Positions 25,028 through 32,998 of a DNA stretch of 64,000 nt are shown piece after piece. The notes under the pieces are model-generated. The model ran no database searches, was not told the DNA's origin, and saw only the letters and a list, made by a program, of their open reading frames with translations. Origin of the DNA: Psychrobacillus sp044762745 (lineage in GTDB: Bacteria > Bacillota > Bacilli > Bacillales_A > Planococcaceae). The stretch's first letter is position 1, and each line of letters opens with the position of its first letter. Position numbers and translations under genes: made by a program. Location of the stretch: positions 1 through 64,000 of the forward strand of contig NZ_JBIWEX010000017.1 in the NCBI RefSeq assembly GCF_044762745.1, given 5' to 3'.

Positions 25028-27049
25028 ATGGCAGGAAATCGTGTTATATCCGCAGTCTTGACTTTGAGAGACCAAAACTTCGGAAGTACTGCAGGAAGGG
25101 CTGCAAATAGTACGAGGGATTTAGAAAGACGTGTTAAGAGTACAGGTAATGCAGTGGGTCGATTTGGAAAAGCGGCAACTTCCGGTTTTGCTAGCGCCGC
25201 TAAAGGTGCTGCAGGAATGGTAGCGGCATATATGGGAATCAATGCAGTAAAAAACTTCGGTGTGAGTATGATCGAAAGTGCGGCATCCGCACAAGCAATG
25301 TCATCTCAATTTGAGCAAGTGTTCTCGGGCATGGAATCGGCAGCAAATAGTAGTTTATCTAAAGTAGCAGATGAAACCGGTATCCTTTCTGGGAGGTTGA
25401 AAGGAAGCTTCTTAGGAATGGCGGCGTTTGCTAAAACAACCGGCATGGATACGGCTAGTTCATTGGGATTAGCGGAACGGGCAACAAAAGCCGCAGCCGA
25501 TGGAGCCGCATTTTACGATAAATCCATTGAAGATGTATCCGAGAGTTTGCAGTCGTTCTTAAAAGGAAACTTTGCCAACGATGCAGCGCTAGGTATATCT
25601 GCAACAGAAACAACGCGTAATGCAACAGCCAATAAATTGTATGGTAAATCGTTCAAAAAATTAAGTGAGGACCAAAAACAATTAACATTACTGCAAATGG
25701 TCGAAGACGGTAACAAGTTGTCTGGTGCATTAGGGCAAGCGGCACGTGAAACGGATGGTCTTGAAAACGTAATGGGTAACTTGCGTGAATCGTGGAAACT
25801 GGTGAAAGAAAAACTAGGTGAACCAATTCTCGAGCCAGCTATAAACGGGATGAAAAGGTTGACTGATTGGATAGGCAATATTAATACAGACGCTGTTGTT
25901 GAAAGGTTTAAAAATTTTGGTAGCGTAGCAAAGAATGCCATAGAAGCATCCAAACCTGCATTGGGATGGATGAAAGATGTAGCACTTCCAACGGTTAAAG
26001 ATAAACTGGTAGAAATGTATACAGCTGCAAAGCCTGGGCTTGATTGGATGAAAGATACTGCTTTTCCGGCTGTAAAAGATGCAATTGGTTTCGCTTTAGA
26101 TAAAGCTGTAGAAACGTACAATTTTATTAAAGACAATTGGTCTTTGATTAGTCCGGTTATCGCAGGTGTGGTTGCATCTATAGCGGCATATAAATTAGGA
26201 GTAATGGCGATTACAACCGCAACAGCTCTTTGGGAAGGGGTTACGAGTGCAGCAAGTATAGCCACCGGAATATTAAATGGTACGTTAGCTTTAACACCTC
26301 TAGGATGGATTGTTCTTGGAATTGGTGCGGTAGTAGCTGCAGGTGTCCTATTGTACAAAAACTGGGACAAGGTAACGGAAGTATGTAAATCAATGGGTGA
26401 TAGCTTAAAGGGTGTGTGGACTGATATTCAAATCGGATTTTCTAACGCCTGGAGTGACATAAAAACTGCGGCAGGGAAAAGTGTTAATTTCATGATTGAC
26501 AAAATTAATGATTTCATTGGTGTTGTTAATAAAATAGCAGGAGTAGCAGGCATAGAAATTCCAATGGTCGCAAAAGTGGAATGGGGAGAATCGAGGAAAG
26601 TAGCACAAAGAGCAACTGGACTTCAAGATATAGATTCTTTTGCAGTCGGTACAAATAGAGTGCGTAGGGATATGGTAGCCAACATCCACAAAGATGAAAT
26701 GATTGTACCTGCAGTACAGTCGAGAAATTTACGTAAACAAGGCGTGACGATTGATAATATTGATCGTGCATTACCAAGTGGTATTAAACCAGCGGCAACT
26801 AGCATTGAGAAGTCCTTCGTTACAAATAACGAAACGCGAAACGAGAATAATCGTTCTTTCATTAATAATACTAGAAATGAAGATAAGCGTACTGTCACAA
26901 ATATCGAAACAACAAAAGCAAATAATACGAAATCAGAAAGTAAGACCTTTAATTTTGGTGACATTCATATACATGGTACTAATTTGACTGTCGCTGAAGT
27001 GGTGAATGAATTAGTACCACAATTAAAATTAAGAATGGCGAATATGTAA
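25028..27049 (+). CDS. Tail tape-measure protein
   Basis: A 673-residue protein with Ala/Gly/Lys-rich helices. Its N-terminus is typical for siphophage tape measures (GRFGKAATSGFASAAKGAAG), central hydrophobic segments occur near residues 380-450 (VIAGVVASIAAYKLGVMAI), and a Thr/Asn-rich low-complexity tail lies near 595-645. It sets tail length in long-tailed phages; 673 residues is short for the class. The frame is complete with no damage. No tube, baseplate or fibre gene follows. This suggests use on helper tails, or survival after deletion. Confidence 0.85.
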   Translation: MAGNRVISAVLTLRDQNFGSTAGRAANSTRDLERRVKSTGNAVGRFGKAATSGFASAAKGAAGMVAAYMGINAVKNFGVSMIESAASAQAMSSQFEQVFSGMESAANSSLSKVADETGILSGRLKGSFLGMAAFAKTTGMDTASSLGLAERATKAAADGAAFYDKSIEDVSESLQSFLKGNFANDAALGISATETTRNATANKLYGKSFKKLSEDQKQLTLLQMVEDGNKLSGALGQAARETDGLENVMGNLRESWKLVKEKLGEPILEPAINGMKRLTDWIGNINTDAVVERFKNFGSVAKNAIEASKPALGWMKDVALPTVKDKLVEMYTAAKPGLDWMKDTAFPAVKDAIGFALDKAVETYNFIKDNWSLISPVIAGVVASIAAYKLGVMAITTATALWEGVTSAASIATGILNGTLALTPLGWIVLGIGAVVAAGVLLYKNWDKVTEVCKSMGDSLKGVWTDIQIGFSNAWSDIKTAAGKSVNFMIDKINDFIGVVNKIAGVAGIEIPMVAKVEWGESRKVAQRATGLQDIDSFAVGTNRVRRDMVANIHKDEMIVPAVQSRNLRKQGVTIDNIDRALPSGIKPAATSIEKSFVTNNETRNENNRSFINNTRNEDKRTVTNIETTKANNTKSESKTFNFGDIHIHGTNLTVAEVVNELVPQLKLRMANM

Positions 27050-27056
27050 ATTTAAG

Positions 27057-27077
27057 AAGGGGCTTAGGCTCCTTTTT
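27057..27077 (+). terminator. Terminator after tape-measure gene
   Basis: AAGG(G)GC pairs with GC(T)CCTT around TTAG, then five T. Confidence 0.7.
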
Positions 27078-27105
27078 ATATTTTAAAAGAGGTTTTTGAA
27101 GTATT

Positions 27106-27171
27106 ATGTCGAAAGTTGTAAGTGACAATCATTTCCATTCACATTATGATATTAGTGGGGAGGGGAATTAG
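27106..27171 (+). CDS. Possible 21-residue leader peptide
   Basis: A short frame (MSKVVSDNHFHSHYDISGEG plus N) follows AAAAGAGG and ends directly at the TTG start of the next gene. It may only serve to couple translation. Confidence 0.3.
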   Translation: MSKVVSDNHFHSHYDISGEGN

Positions 27172-27882
27172 TTGAATAACAAATCAGTAATCACACTTTT
27201 ATTAATATCGATAATTGGATTCTTAGTAGCTTTATATGCTTTGTTAATGCAAGTTTTTGGAATTCAGAGTGACGATAAAGCGACGATTATTGGTGGTATT
27301 TTAAGTATGGCAGGTGGTGCATTAGGTGCTTTCGGAGCTTATCAAGTAGCTGTATGGCAGACTAACAAAGCAATTGAAAATGACCGGGAAATTAGGATTA
27401 GACAAAAGAAGGTTGAAAAGCTAGAGGAATTAAAGACTGCTTTTGTAAGCTGTTATATAACGTTAGAAGAAGTTTATAAAAAGGTATACAAACAACAGGA
27501 AATGATTAATACATTAATAGAAAAAAAGTACAATGTATTTAAAAAAGATAATTTTTTAACTAATGATTTAGAAAATGAATTTATCAAAGGTGTAATGCAA
27601 TTACAAAGCTTTAAGATGATATTCATGAATAACAAAGAATATGTGCCTGCGAGGATTGATCCACTAGAAGTGATGACAGCTATGTATCGAATGACTAGTA
27701 CTTTAGATGAATTACTGAATATCCATAAATTATTAATTGAAAATAATCCAATGAATATTGAACAATTCTATGAGCATTGGACAAGGGTTACATTAGATTT
27801 TCAAGATGCTAAAATAGCAATGCAAAAATATATATTTGATCCGAAAAAACATATAGATAATGAAATTCAGGAAAATTTATAA
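27172..27882 (+). CDS. Membrane-anchored coiled-coil accessory protein
   Basis: This 236-residue protein has two N-terminal membrane spans (about 6-28 and 38-60) and a cytoplasmic helical part beginning with a basic coiled coil (REIRIRQKKVEKLEELKTAF). TTG 27172 follows GGGGAGGGG. It is alone between terminators in the right, accessory part of the element. That place often holds superinfection exclusion or anti-phage genes in phages and islands, so this is a candidate for such a role; no motif confirms it. Confidence 0.6.
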   Translation: MNNKSVITLLLISIIGFLVALYALLMQVFGIQSDDKATIIGGILSMAGGALGAFGAYQVAVWQTNKAIENDREIRIRQKKVEKLEELKTAFVSCYITLEEVYKKVYKQQEMINTLIEKKYNVFKKDNFLTNDLENEFIKGVMQLQSFKMIFMNNKEYVPARIDPLEVMTAMYRMTSTLDELLNIHKLLIENNPMNIEQFYEHWTRVTLDFQDAKIAMQKYIFDPKKHIDNEIQENL

Positions 27883-27900
27883 TTTGATCATATTTATTAA

Positions 27901-27928
27901 GTCGCATCTAACCAGGTGTGGCTTTTAT
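27901..27928 (+). terminator. Terminator
   Basis: GTCGCATCT and AGGTGTGGC form an imperfect stem around AACC, followed by a T-rich stretch. Confidence 0.5.
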
Positions 27929-28010
27929 TATGTCTTTAAAAGGAATGTAGTTTAGCAGAGATGAAGAGTAAACGATAAGGCTTGGAATTAATGATGAATA
28001 TATTAAAGTA

Positions 28011-28038
28011 AAAGGTGGGCTTCGGCTCATCTTTTTTA
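28011..28038 (+). terminator. Terminator
   Basis: AAGGTG(G)GC pairs with GC(T)CATCTT around a stable TTCG loop, then T-rich DNA. Confidence 0.75.
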
Positions 28039-28100
28039 ATTTCGATTTAAGAAGGATTATGGAGACTTTAAAAAGAACTACCTAGATGGAGGTGATATCT

Positions 28101-28280
28101 ATGGAAAAAATTACGCTGACAGTATATGAAGTAGCAGAATTAATTGGTGTTTCTATTGGGACCATTTACACAATGGCTCGATTAAAGGAAATACCACATA
28201 AAAAGGTGCGTGGGCCTATTTTATTTCTCAAAGAGACTATTGAAAAATGGCTTTGTGATGATAGTGCACAGCAGCTCTAA
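28101..28280 (+). CDS. Excisionase-like helix-turn-helix protein 1
   Basis: This 59-residue protein has a HTH_17 domain (LTVYEVAELIGVSIGTIYTM, then GPILFLKETIEKWL). ATG 28101 follows GGAGGTGA. It is the first of three such proteins within 1.5 kb. It probably binds DNA at the attachment site or a promoter. Confidence 0.75.
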   Translation: MEKITLTVYEVAELIGVSIGTIYTMARLKEIPHKKVRGPILFLKETIEKWLCDDSAQQL

Positions 28281-28317
28281 TCAATTAAAAAAAATATGAA
28301 TCGAGAGGAATTATGAT

Positions 28318-28497
28318 ATGGAAAAAACTAAATATACGTTTCGTCATTTCTTTATTGTGGATGGTCAAAAGAAAGAAATAGATCCGTTGAAGGAACCTAA
28401 AGTTTCTAATCAGTGCAAACTTTTGTGGGCAAATCTAACTACTGGTAAAGAACATGTACTTGTTGAAGAAGAGAATCAATATGAGCTGCCGCATTAG
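28318..28497 (+). CDS. Small element protein (59 aa)
   Basis: ATG 28318 follows GAGAGGAA. The product (MEKTKYTFRHFFIVDGQKKE and onward) resembles small phage early proteins by composition. No function recognised. Confidence 0.55.
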   Translation: MEKTKYTFRHFFIVDGQKKEIDPLKEPKVSNQCKLLWANLTTGKEHVLVEEENQYELPH

Positions 28498-28524
28498 ACA
28501 AGCTATTGAAAAAAAGGAAATACA

Positions 28525-28707
28525 TTGGACATTATTAATTTTGATGGACAGTTAGTAACTGATAGTCGTGATGTAACTGAAATGTTTGGAAGACCTCATG
28601 ACAAAGTAATTTGTGACATCAGAAATATACCCGAACAATTAGGTGACACCAAAATTGGCGAGTCCTATTTCATTGAATCAACGTACACGAATTCACAAAA
28701 CAAATAA
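28525..28707 (+). CDS. Truncated Rha-family regulatory protein
   Basis: A 60-residue product starts at TTG 28525 after AAAAAGGAAA. It matches the start of phage Rha proteins: SRDVTEMFGRPHDKVICDI, then SYFIESTYTNSQNK. Full Rha proteins are longer and continue past this point. The gene ends early at a clean stop, so it is either a naturally short form or a remnant. Confidence 0.65.
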   Translation: MDIINFDGQLVTDSRDVTEMFGRPHDKVICDIRNIPEQLGDTKIGESYFIESTYTNSQNK

Positions 28708-28728
28708 ATTTCTTTGGAGGAAATAGTT

Positions 28729-28953
28729 ATGGTCGAGTTGCTGGAAGTTTCAGAAATAGCGAAGCTTCTCAAATGCAATAAAGTTTTTGTTTATAAACTT
28801 ATCAAAAGTGGTCAATTAGTAGGTTTGAAACTAGGACGTATGAAAGTTTCTTCAATTGAGTTGGAGGATTTCATGAAACGCAATGCCGGTAAAGATTTAA
28901 CAGATCCATTCAATGTTAAAGTACTAGAGATTACGAAGAGGGAGGAAAAATAA
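28729..28953 (+). CDS. Excisionase-like helix-turn-helix protein 2
   Basis: This 74-residue protein has LLEVSEIAKLLKCNKVFVYK and GLKLGRMKVSSIELEDFM, a HTH_17 fold. ATG 28729 follows TTGGAGGA. It is followed three bases later by the DUF771 gene. Confidence 0.78.
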   Translation: MVELLEVSEIAKLLKCNKVFVYKLIKSGQLVGLKLGRMKVSSIELEDFMKRNAGKDLTDPFNVKVLEITKREEK

Positions 28954-28955
28954 GC

Positions 28956-29279
28956 GTGCAGCAACTAAAGGTAGATCTAATTGTTCCTATTCCAAATGAT
29001 CAATTGCTAATCTCGAAAGTTGAATTAGAAGAGTTAAAAGATAAATCACTTATCGGTGTGTATTGGTCAATGAAGGATTTAGAAGTTCGTACAGGTAAAA
29101 AAGTAGAATGGATAAAAGACAATATTTTATATCCTCCTAAATTCAAGAAAGTACTGGATGTTCATAATGGTGGGTTCGTTTATTATCCACAGGTTAAAGG
29201 GGAAAAGTGGACATTTCTAGCTTCCAAAATGGCTGAATTCTTGGAAGAAAACTTTTACTCTATTTTCAGTAGTAAGTAA
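28956..29279 (+). CDS. DUF771 phage protein
   Basis: A 107-residue protein starting at GTG 28956 after GAGGGAGG. The pattern YWSMKDLEVRTGKKVEWIKD and FLEENF is typical of DUF771, small DNA-binding-like proteins in early regions of Firmicutes phages. Here it lies near the far end of the element, away from the normal early region. Confidence 0.75.
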   Translation: MQQLKVDLIVPIPNDQLLISKVELEELKDKSLIGVYWSMKDLEVRTGKKVEWIKDNILYPPKFKKVLDVHNGGFVYYPQVKGEKWTFLASKMAEFLEENFYSIFSSK

Positions 29280-29320
29280 ATTGGTTCAGCTTAAATTAGC
29301 AGAATTGGGAGGTGAAATCA

Positions 29321-29512
29321 TTGCGAAGAATACGGACAGTAACTTCTCTATTAGAATATCTAGATTCAATTAATTGTCCAATGAGTAGATCTACAGTCAA
29401 TAAATTAATCCGAACAAATGAAATGCCGTATATCCGGGTAAGTGAACGTGTATTAATTTTTGATTTAGATGCAATTGATAATTGGCTTTCTATAGATAAT
29501 CTAGACGAATAA
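29321..29512 (+). CDS. Excisionase-like helix-turn-helix protein 3
   Basis: This 63-residue protein starts at TTG 29321, seven bases after GGGAGGTGA. It has a short DNA-binding fold (MSRSTVNKLIRTNEMPYIRV, then RVLIFDLDAIDNWL). It is the third small protein of this fold in the right part. Confidence 0.7.
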   Translation: MRRIRTVTSLLEYLDSINCPMSRSTVNKLIRTNEMPYIRVSERVLIFDLDAIDNWLSIDNLDE

Positions 29513-29645
29513 GAGTCATCCGATACATTATCAATTAATTAGGTGAGAGCAAAATTGCGCAGTCTTGTCTATTATTGTAGTAGAAGGGAGTAGTGATAAT
29601 AGAATGTATGCAGTATTTATTAAATACTTTTAGGAGGCGATATAA

Positions 29646-30029
29646 ATGGATATTTTTAAAAAACATTTTATTAATGAAGCTAAAATAGTATTACAATTGG
29701 CATTGGCTAGAAAAATTGCTTTTAATGAAAGTGATAGTAATAAAAATACATTAAAATATAAAGAAGCTGAATCAGACCTATATAACTATCTTGTCAAAAT
29801 GGATACATCTGAATTAAAATATCTAGAATATTTCATCCACAATGGTTCAAACCTAGAAAAGACTGCAAATGACTTTGATCTCTCACTAATTTCAGAAATT
29901 TTTAAAACTCCAATAAAACCAATAATTCCAGTTAAATATAGTAGGAACGATATTATAAGAGTAAATCATATAATGGAACAAGAGGACTTACATATTTATT
30001 TAAATGCAGCGATAAAAAATCATTCGTAA
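29646..30029 (+). CDS. Element protein, unknown (127 aa)
   Basis: This 127-residue helical protein follows AGGAGGCG. It contains LYNYLVKMDTSELKYLEYFI. No family recognised. It is the last gene before the right attachment site, a usual place for accessory genes. Confidence 0.6.
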   Translation: MDIFKKHFINEAKIVLQLALARKIAFNESDSNKNTLKYKEAESDLYNYLVKMDTSELKYLEYFIHNGSNLEKTANDFDLSLISEIFKTPIKPIIPVKYSRNDIIRVNHIMEQEDLHIYLNAAIKNHS

Positions 30030-30049
30030 GGCTGTGCAAAAAAACAAAA

Positions 30050-30078
30050 GCAGCACCTCTTTTGTATAGGGATGCTGC
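30050..30078. other. Hairpin near the right end of the element
   Basis: GCAGCA and TGCTGC pair around a loop with CTCTTTTGTATAGG. It lacks a T run on the plus strand, so terminator function is doubtful. The rest of 30030-30215 is noncoding and holds the arm sites. Confidence 0.4.
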
Positions 30079-30111
30079 GCATATTTTATATAACTACCCA
30101 TGCCCGGTTAT

Positions 30112-30134
30112 TGAATACCATTTGAATACCAAAC
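30112..30134. other. Integrase arm-type site, right
   Basis: TGAATACCATTTGAATACC repeats the left arm doublet (13877-13900) with one base less between units. Confidence 0.6.
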
Positions 30135-30215
30135 ACTTAGTATTCATTGAAATACATTGTGTAGGTAACCTAGATAAATCTGCATTGTCACTGGGTTTTG
30201 AAATTAGTTATCACT

Positions 30216-31700
30216 TTATTTACTGGACTTCAATAAACGTTCTGTTTCTTCAAATTCTCGATCAATCTCAGTATTAGGTTTATATGTTATTAAGCTGACA
30301 ACTACTGCAGCAATTAATGCTAAAATGAAACCAGGAACGATTTCATATAATGCACTTGAAAGTGTGTCAATTGTGCCCCAAATTAATACAGTTACAGCAC
30401 CAACTATCATACCTGCTAAAGCACCAGCTGAAGTAATTTTTCTCCAGTAAAGTGTTAATAAAATAATTGGGCCAAATGCTGCTCCAAAACCAGCCCAAGC
30501 AAAAGAAACAAGTTTTAATATGGTTGAATCTTGATCCCAACCAACAGCTAAAGCAATTAAAGATACAACAAGTACAGCGATACGTCCATAAAGTACATAT
30601 GTTTTGTCTGGAGCGTCTGTTTTAATAACTGCTTTGTATAAATCTTCAATTAAAGCAGAAGAAGTTACAATTAATTGTGAAGAAATTGTACTCATAACTG
30701 CTGCTAAGATAGCTGCAAGCATAATTCCAGCGATAAACGGATGGAATATAATCTGCCCAAGTGCAATGAAAACAGTTTCTGGGTTTTCTAAACTTAGTTC
30801 TGGATGTTGTTGATAATAAGCAACTCCGACCAAAGCAGTAGCAATTGCTCCACCTAAGCTTAATATCATCCAACCAATACCGATACGGCGAGCCTGTTTA
30901 GTTTCTTTTACAGAGCTGATTGCCATAAAACGAACGATAATATGAGGTTGTCCAAAGTAGCCAAGTCCCCAAGCAACAGCAGAAATTCCACCAACTAAAG
31001 TAGTTCCTGCGAAAAGACTAAGATGTGTTGGGTTTACAGCTTTAATAGATTCGATGGTTTCACCTATTCCACCTGTTGTAAAGACACCCACAATAGGTAC
31101 AGAAACTAGCGCTAGGAACATGAGAAGACCTTGAAGGAAATCCGTGTAACTAACTGCTAAGAAGCCTCCGAATAATGTGTAGGCAACAGTTACCCCTGAG
31201 ACAATTAAAAGACCAGTGTGGTAATTTAAACCAAATGAGCTTTCAAAGAAAACTCCTCCAGATACCATTCCGGAAGATACATAAAATGTGAAGAATAACA
31301 AAATAATTAGACCGGATGCCACACGTAATAATCGAGACGACTGTTTTAAACGACTTTCCAAATAACTTGGAATCGTAATAGAATCATTAGATACTTGTGT
31401 ATACACACGTAGTCTTGGTGCGACAAACAACCAGTTTAGATAGGCACCAATTGTAAGACCGATTGCAATCCAAGCTTGTCCCATTCCTGAAAGATAAATA
31501 GCTCCTGGTAACCCCATTAATAACCAGCCGGACATGTCTGCAGCACCTGCACTTAATGCGGTAACTGCAGGACCAAGCGAACGACCTCCGAGCATATAGT
31601 CTGTTAAATTAGATGTTTTTCGGTAAGAATACCACCCAATAACTAACATGGCGATCATATATATAATGATGGCTGTTAGTTGATAAGCTTCTGATGTCAT
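30216..31700 (-). CDS. putP: Sodium/proline symporter (PutP/OpuE type)
   Basis: This 494-residue protein of the solute:sodium symporter family has about 13 membrane helices. The N-terminal ADMSGWLLMGLPGAIYLSGM and the later LAAVMSTISSQLIVTSSALI carry the sodium-site residues of PutP. It imports proline for nutrition or osmoprotection. ATG 31700 follows GGGAGGAGA; the TTG six bases earlier is too close. The last seven codons lie inside or beyond the attachment core and come from the integrated element; the native end is at 13752. Confidence 0.92.
   Translation of the reverse strand: MTSEAYQLTAIIIYMIAMLVIGWYSYRKTSNLTDYMLGGRSLGPAVTALSAGAADMSGWLLMGLPGAIYLSGMGQAWIAIGLTIGAYLNWLFVAPRLRVYTQVSNDSITIPSYLESRLKQSSRLLRVASGLIILLFFTFYVSSGMVSGGVFFESSFGLNYHTGLLIVSGVTVAYTLFGGFLAVSYTDFLQGLLMFLALVSVPIVGVFTTGGIGETIESIKAVNPTHLSLFAGTTLVGGISAVAWGLGYFGQPHIIVRFMAISSVKETKQARRIGIGWMILSLGGAIATALVGVAYYQQHPELSLENPETVFIALGQIIFHPFIAGIMLAAILAAVMSTISSQLIVTSSALIEDLYKAVIKTDAPDKTYVLYGRIAVLVVSLIALAVGWDQDSTILKLVSFAWAGFGAAFGPIILLTLYWRKITSAGALAGMIVGAVTVLIWGTIDTLSSALYEIVPGFILALIAAVVVSLITYKPNTEIDREFEETERLLKSSK
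30232..30248. other. Right attachment core
   Basis: AATAAACGTTCTGTTTC, identical to 13768-13784, lies in codons ETERLL near the end of the symporter gene. The element brought a short replacement coding end, so the symporter stays functional. Confidence 0.9.
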
Positions 31701-31831
31701 AAACAATCTCCTCCCATTTTAATCATAACACGGGAGTTAATAGACTTAAATGATATATTTGAAATTACATATTTTTCCGACTATTAATTCTGTTAAAATA
31801 ACTTTACGAACAATTGAAAGGGGTTTTTTCA

Positions 31832-32998
31832 TTGAAATTTATTCATACAGCAGACTGGCATTTAGGTAAACTAGTGCAAGGTGTATACATGACAGAAGAA
31901 CAACAATTTGTTTTAAAACAATTATTAGAAGCTATTGATCAAGAAAAACCAGACGCTGTTATTATTGCAGGCGATTTATACGATCGTGCCGTTCCACCTA
32001 CCGAAGCAGTAAATTTACTGGACGATATACTAGCAGAAATCGTCCTAAAGCGACAGATTCCAGTGCTCAGTATTGCAGGAAATCATGATAGTCCTGGACG
32101 CTTAAACTTTGGAAGTAAACTAATGAAGGAAGCAGGATTACATATAGTCGGTCAATTAATGAAAGAGCCAAAACCAGTCATATTAAATGATGCATTTGGA
32201 GAAGTGCACTTTCATTTAATTCCGTATACAGATCCTTCTCAAGTACGCTATTTATTGGAGAACGAATCCGTTATAAGTCATCAAACGGCGATGAAAGCAA
32301 TTATAGAAGTAATAGAAAAACAAGCAGACCCGACTAAAAGACATGTATTTGTAGGGCATGCATTTGTAACTCCACATGGTCAAGAGGAAGAAAACACAAG
32401 TGAATCAGAGCGTCCACTTGCAATAGGTGGAGCAGAGTATGTAGATGCAGCACTTTTTGAAAAATTTAACTATACAGCACTTGGGCATCTTCACCAAGCG
32501 CATTATGTATTAAACGAGACCATTCAATACGCAGGCTCTCCTTTAAAATACTCGATTTCGGAAGAGCATCATAAGAAAGGTTTTTTCATCGTTGAACTGG
32601 ATGAAGTGGGAAATGTCGCGATAGAAAAAAGATTATTAACTCCGAATCGTGATATGCGGACGGTAGAAGGGTATATGCAAGAAATTTTGCAACAGCCAGT
32701 AAGTGAAGATTTTGTATTTGTGAAACTGCTCGATGAAACACCAATTTTATCGCCAATGGAGCAAATCCGTACGGTCTATCCAAATGCGATGCATGTCGAG
32801 AGAAAAATATTTCGTTCCACTAGTACTTCTACTGAAAGTAAGACAATGCCTCGAAGAAAAATGGATGATTTTACACTGTTTCAAGCATTTTATGCGGAAT
32901 TGAGTGGGAAAATGCCTACGGAGGAAACAGAAGTACTTTTTAAAGAGGCGCTTGGACAAACGATATTGGAGGAACGGGAAGGAGGAGAAAAAGCGTGA
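31832..32998 (+). CDS. sbcD: Nuclease subunit SbcD (Mre11 type)
   Basis: A 388-residue metallophosphoesterase nuclease: TADWHLGK near the start, AGDLYDR, AGNHDSPGR and GHLHQAH are the metal-binding motifs, followed by a C-terminal SbcC-binding region. I start at TTG 31832, eight bases after AAAGGGG. It overlaps sbcC by four bases. With SbcC it opens hairpins and trims DNA ends during double-strand break repair. Confidence 0.95.
   Translation: MKFIHTADWHLGKLVQGVYMTEEQQFVLKQLLEAIDQEKPDAVIIAGDLYDRAVPPTEAVNLLDDILAEIVLKRQIPVLSIAGNHDSPGRLNFGSKLMKEAGLHIVGQLMKEPKPVILNDAFGEVHFHLIPYTDPSQVRYLLENESVISHQTAMKAIIEVIEKQADPTKRHVFVGHAFVTPHGQEEENTSESERPLAIGGAEYVDAALFEKFNYTALGHLHQAHYVLNETIQYAGSPLKYSISEEHHKKGFFIVELDEVGNVAIEKRLLTPNRDMRTVEGYMQEILQQPVSEDFVFVKLLDETPILSPMEQIRTVYPNAMHVERKIFRSTSTSTESKTMPRRKMDDFTLFQAFYAELSGKMPTEETEVLFKEALGQTILEEREGGEKA

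Larger units (their letters stand above)
13768..30248. mobile_element. Integrated 16.5-kb phage-satellite-like element (or reduced prophage)
   Basis: The element lies between 17-bp core repeats in the 3' end of the sodium/proline symporter gene. Gene order: leftward integrase and repressor; rightward Cro-like, excisionase-like and small proteins; primase-helicase; iteron-rich region; phage regulators; cos-like sequence; unknown proteins; ClpP-type protease; tail-chaperone-like protein; tape measure; membrane coiled-coil protein; a cluster of small DNA-binding proteins. I see no terminase, portal, capsid, tail tube, baseplate, holin or endolysin. This layout resembles phage-inducible chromosomal islands, but a deleted prophage is also possible. 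Confidence 0.85.

Noticed and set aside
25513..26370. Long open frame of 285 codons opposite the tape-measure gene
   Set aside because: It is a shadow of the Ala/Thr-rich plus-strand gene, lacks a ribosome site and has unlikely composition.
13768..30248. Integrative conjugative element
   Set aside because: No relaxase, coupling protein or type IV secretion genes are present; the replication, tail and protease genes are of phage type.
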